From: Calidifontibacillus erzurumensis
Lineage (GTDB): Bacteria; Bacillota; Bacilli; Bacillales; Bacillaceae_J
Assembly (NCBI RefSeq): GCF_013303125.1
Contig: NZ_JABTTE010000015.1
Location: 1-64,000 of the forward strand
DNA: 64,000 nt
Direction: 5' to 3'
Shown here: positions 61,550 to 64,000 of the stretch, piece by piece
How the letters are laid out: each line of letters starts with the position of its first letter
Numbering within the stretch: position 1 is the first letter of the stretch
The notes under the pieces: model-generated
Databases searched by the model: none
What the model saw: only the letters and a program-made list of their open reading frames with translations
What the model was told of the DNA's origin: nothing
Position numbers and translations under genes: made by a program

Positions 61550-63523
61550 ATGCCGAATTCTATTAAAAAACGATGGCGAAGTATTCCATTTATTTTATTC
61601 TTGTTATTTTCAATTATTATGATGGTGGTCATCACATATTTCCAATGGGTGCTCGGTATTATTGCTTTCCTCATTACGGGCACAATTGTCTATTATTTAT
61701 TTAAATACGAGATGTCGCTATATGAAGAAATGGAACAGTACATTTCGACTTTGTCTTACCGGGTTAAGAAAGTCGGTGAAGAGGCGCTTTTAGAAATGCC
61801 GATTGGCATCGTCCTTTTTAATGATGAGTATCAAATTGAATGGTCCAATCGCTATTTGGCCTCTGTATTAAATGAGGAATCGTTAATTGGACGTCATTTA
61901 AACACAATTTATGAAGGAATGGTTTCTTTATTAAAAGGCGAAGAAGATGTCGAAAAAATTACGTTAGATGAACGGCATTTTCGCGTTCATATTAATCGGG
62001 ATGACAAATTGCTTTATTTCTTTGATATTACCGAACAAACGGAAATTTTACAGTTATATGAAGAAGAAAAAATTGTTTTAAGTGTAATTTTCTTAGATAA
62101 CTATGATGAAGTAACGCAAGGAATGGACGATCAAACGAAGAGCAGCATAAACAGCAAGGTCATTTCTATATTAAATAATTGGGCTAATAAACATGGAATT
62201 TTTCTTAAAAGAACTTCATCAGATCGTTTCATTGCCGTTTTTAATCAATTAATTTTAGATCAATTGGAGAAAACAAAATTTGATATTTTGGATGAAGTCC
62301 GGGAATTGCCTTCGAAACAAAATGTTCCGCTAACATTAAGTATTGGCATTGGACACGGTACTTCAAACTTGCCAGAATTAGGCGCGTTGGCGCAATCGAG
62401 CTTGGACTTAGCTTTAGGACGGGGCGGAGACCAAGTTGCCATTAAACATCAAAACGGCAAAGTAAAGTTTTATGGCGGCAAGACAAATCCGATGGAAAAA
62501 CGGACACGTGTCAGAGCAAGGGTTATTTCCCATGCTTTGCGTGAATGGGTTATGGCTAGTGACCAAGTGTTTATTATGGGTCATAAAGCTCCCGATATGG
62601 ATGCGATTGGGGCATCGATTGGCGTATTGAAAGTTGCCGAAGCTAATGATCGGCAAGGATACATTATATTAGATGAACAAAATATCGATTCCGGTGTTCG
62701 CAGAATGATGTCAGAGATTCAAATGAAAAGCGAATTGTGGAATCGATTTATATCCCCGGATGATGCGTTGGAGATTGCAACTGATCATTCTTTGTTAGTC
62801 ATTGTTGATACCCATAAACCATCGCTTGTCATTGATCCGCGCTTATTAAGTAAAATAGATAATGTTGTTGTTATTGACCACCATCGACGGGGTGAAGAAT
62901 TTATTGAAAATCCGGTCATGGTTTATATGGAACCTTACGCCTCATCAACATCTGAGCTTGTGACAGAGCTTTTAGAATATCAGCCGAAAACATTAAAAAT
63001 AGATCGGCTTGAATCAACGGCTCTCTTGGCGGGCATTATTGTCGATACAAAAAGCTTTACATTGCGGACTGGTTCACGCACCTTTGATGCAGCTTCGTAC
63101 TTGCGCTCCCATGGCGCTGATACTATTTTAGTTCAGAAATTTTTAAAGGAAGATTTAGACCAATATTTAAAACGATCTAAACTCATTGAAAATACGGAAA
63201 TCTATCAAAAAGGAATTGCCATTGCGAAAGCAGATCCAGATGAAGTCTATAATCAAGTCTTAATTGCCCAAGCAGCTGATACTTTACTTTCGATGAATAA
63301 TATAAGTGCCTCATTTGTGATTTCCAGAAGACATGATGGAAAAATTAGCATCAGCGCCCGCTCTTTAGGCGATGTCAACGTACAAATTATCATGGAAAGT
63401 TTAAATGGCGGTGGCCACTTAACAAATGCTGCTACACAAATTGAAGGGAAATCTATTGATGAAGTTGAAATACTATTAAAACAGGCGATTGATGACTACT
63501 TAGAAGGGGGACAAAAAGAATGA
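61550..63523 (+). CDS. gdpP: Cyclic di-AMP phosphodiesterase GdpP
   Basis: A 657-residue protein. Two N-terminal membrane segments (about 11-50) are followed by a degenerate PAS domain (about 80-160) that binds heme in homologues, a degenerate GGDEF domain (about 170-305, with RGGDQ in place of GGDEF), and a DHH domain with P348-D-M-D351 and D443-H-H445. The DHHA1 domain ends with GGGHLTNAA. It hydrolyses c-di-AMP to pApA. The stop overlaps rplI by 4 bases. Confidence 0.97.
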   Translation: MPNSIKKRWRSIPFILFLLFSIIMMVVITYFQWVLGIIAFLITGTIVYYLFKYEMSLYEEMEQYISTLSYRVKKVGEEALLEMPIGIVLFNDEYQIEWSNRYLASVLNEESLIGRHLNTIYEGMVSLLKGEEDVEKITLDERHFRVHINRDDKLLYFFDITEQTEILQLYEEEKIVLSVIFLDNYDEVTQGMDDQTKSSINSKVISILNNWANKHGIFLKRTSSDRFIAVFNQLILDQLEKTKFDILDEVRELPSKQNVPLTLSIGIGHGTSNLPELGALAQSSLDLALGRGGDQVAIKHQNGKVKFYGGKTNPMEKRTRVRARVISHALREWVMASDQVFIMGHKAPDMDAIGASIGVLKVAEANDRQGYIILDEQNIDSGVRRMMSEIQMKSELWNRFISPDDALEIATDHSLLVIVDTHKPSLVIDPRLLSKIDNVVVIDHHRRGEEFIENPVMVYMEPYASSTSELVTELLEYQPKTLKIDRLESTALLAGIIVDTKSFTLRTGSRTFDAASYLRSHGADTILVQKFLKEDLDQYLKRSKLIENTEIYQKGIAIAKADPDEVYNQVLIAQAADTLLSMNNISASFVISRRHDGKISISARSLGDVNVQIIMESLNGGGHLTNAATQIEGKSIDEVEILLKQAIDDYLEGGQKE

Positions 63524-63969
63524 AAGTTATATTTTTGCAAGATGTAAAAGGGAAAGGAAAAAAAGGCGAAGTTAAAAATGTTGCGGATGGATATGCCCGA
63601 AATTACCTTTTAAAGAATAATTTAGCCCTTGAAGCAACCCCGGCAAATATGAAATCATTAGAACAGCAAAAGAAAAAACAAGAGCGGGAAGCCCAAGAAG
63701 AATTGCAAGCTGCTAAACAATTGAAAGAGCAATTAGAAAAGCTGACAGTGGAGCTTTCTGCAAAGTCTGGCGAAGGCGGCCGATTGTTTGGTTCGATTAC
63801 TTCTAAGCAAATTGCTGAAGAATTAAATAAAGTTTACCAAATTAAAATTGACAAACGAAAAATTGATCTTGAAGAACCAATTCGTTCATTAGGAGTGACA
63901 AATGTCCCTGTAAAACTTCACCAAGAAGTAACAGCAACATTAAAAGTACATGTAAAAGAATTAAAGTAA
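63520..63969 (+). CDS. rplI: Ribosomal protein L9
   Basis: A 149-residue protein (same length as B. subtilis L9). It begins [21 protein letters not shown] with the conserved '[14 protein letters not shown]'. A long central helix and a C-terminal domain follow. It overlaps gdpP (ATGA), so translation is coupled. The replicative helicase gene normally follows, beyond the right edge. Confidence 0.98.
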   Translation: MKVIFLQDVKGKGKKGEVKNVADGYARNYLLKNNLALEATPANMKSLEQQKKKQEREAQEELQAAKQLKEQLEKLTVELSAKSGEGGRLFGSITSKQIAEELNKVYQIKIDKRKIDLEEPIRSLGVTNVPVKLHQEVTATLKVHVKELK

Positions 63970-64000
63970 AAAGCCAACGTTGATATAAAAAGAGAAAGAG

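Overview
The window is a chromosomal origin region from a low-GC Firmicute of the family Bacillaceae. The gene order and the protein and RNA sequences match the Bacillus oriC neighbourhood gene for gene over long stretches. Spore genes (bofA, sleL/yaaH, yyaC, spoIIIJ, jag, soj/spo0J) indicate an endospore former. I cannot name the species from sequence alone.

Layout. The origin lies at about 38.9-40.9 kb: DnaA-box clusters flank dnaA, and an AT-rich unwinding element sits between dnaA and dnaN. To its left the conserved genes lie mainly on the minus strand, so they are transcribed away from the origin: dnaA-dnaN, rlbA-recF-remB-gyrB-gyrA, an HD-GYP gene, guaB, dacA, pdxS-pdxT, serS (with a T-box leader), tRNA-Ser, then tadA, the SRP RNA gene, dnaX-ebfC-recR-yaaL-bofA and finally the promoters and leader of an rRNA operon that runs off the left edge. 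To the right the conserved genes lie on the plus strand: rpmH-rnpA-spoIIIJ-jag, mnmE-mnmG-rsmG-noc-soj-spo0J, ychF, rpsF-ssb-rpsR, and yybS-gdpP-rplI.

Accessory DNA interrupts this core in two main places. (1) About 6.4-21.2 kb, between yaaH and tRNA-Ser, holds a ribbon-helix-helix protein, an AraC-type regulator, a small membrane protein, a two-component system, a cupin protein, tRNA-Arg, a MacAB-like ABC export system, a chemotaxis receptor and a secreted copper-amine-oxidase-N repeat protein. (2) About 57.7-60.2 kb is a very AT-rich segment bounded by two diverged copies of rpsR (ribosomal protein S18). It holds a lipoprotein gene, a perfect parS site, a frameshifted gene and a tiny membrane-peptide reading frame.

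How the genes work together. DnaA, DnaN, DnaX, RecF, RecR, gyrase, SSB and rplI-linked genes serve replication and repair. Soj, Spo0J, Noc and four parS or parS-like sites serve origin segregation and nucleoid occlusion. rnpA, mnmE, mnmG, rsmG, tadA, serS, the tRNAs, the ribosomal proteins, SRP RNA and YidC/SpoIIIJ serve RNA processing, translation and membrane insertion. guaB and pdxST supply GMP and pyridoxal phosphate. GdpP turns over c-di-AMP.

I found no CRISPR array, transposase or prophage. I see no clear new multi-gene system. The strongest candidates for something unusual are the rpsR-flanked segment, the tandem palindromic repeat modules between pdxS and pdxT, and the repeat-expanded N-terminus of ParB.
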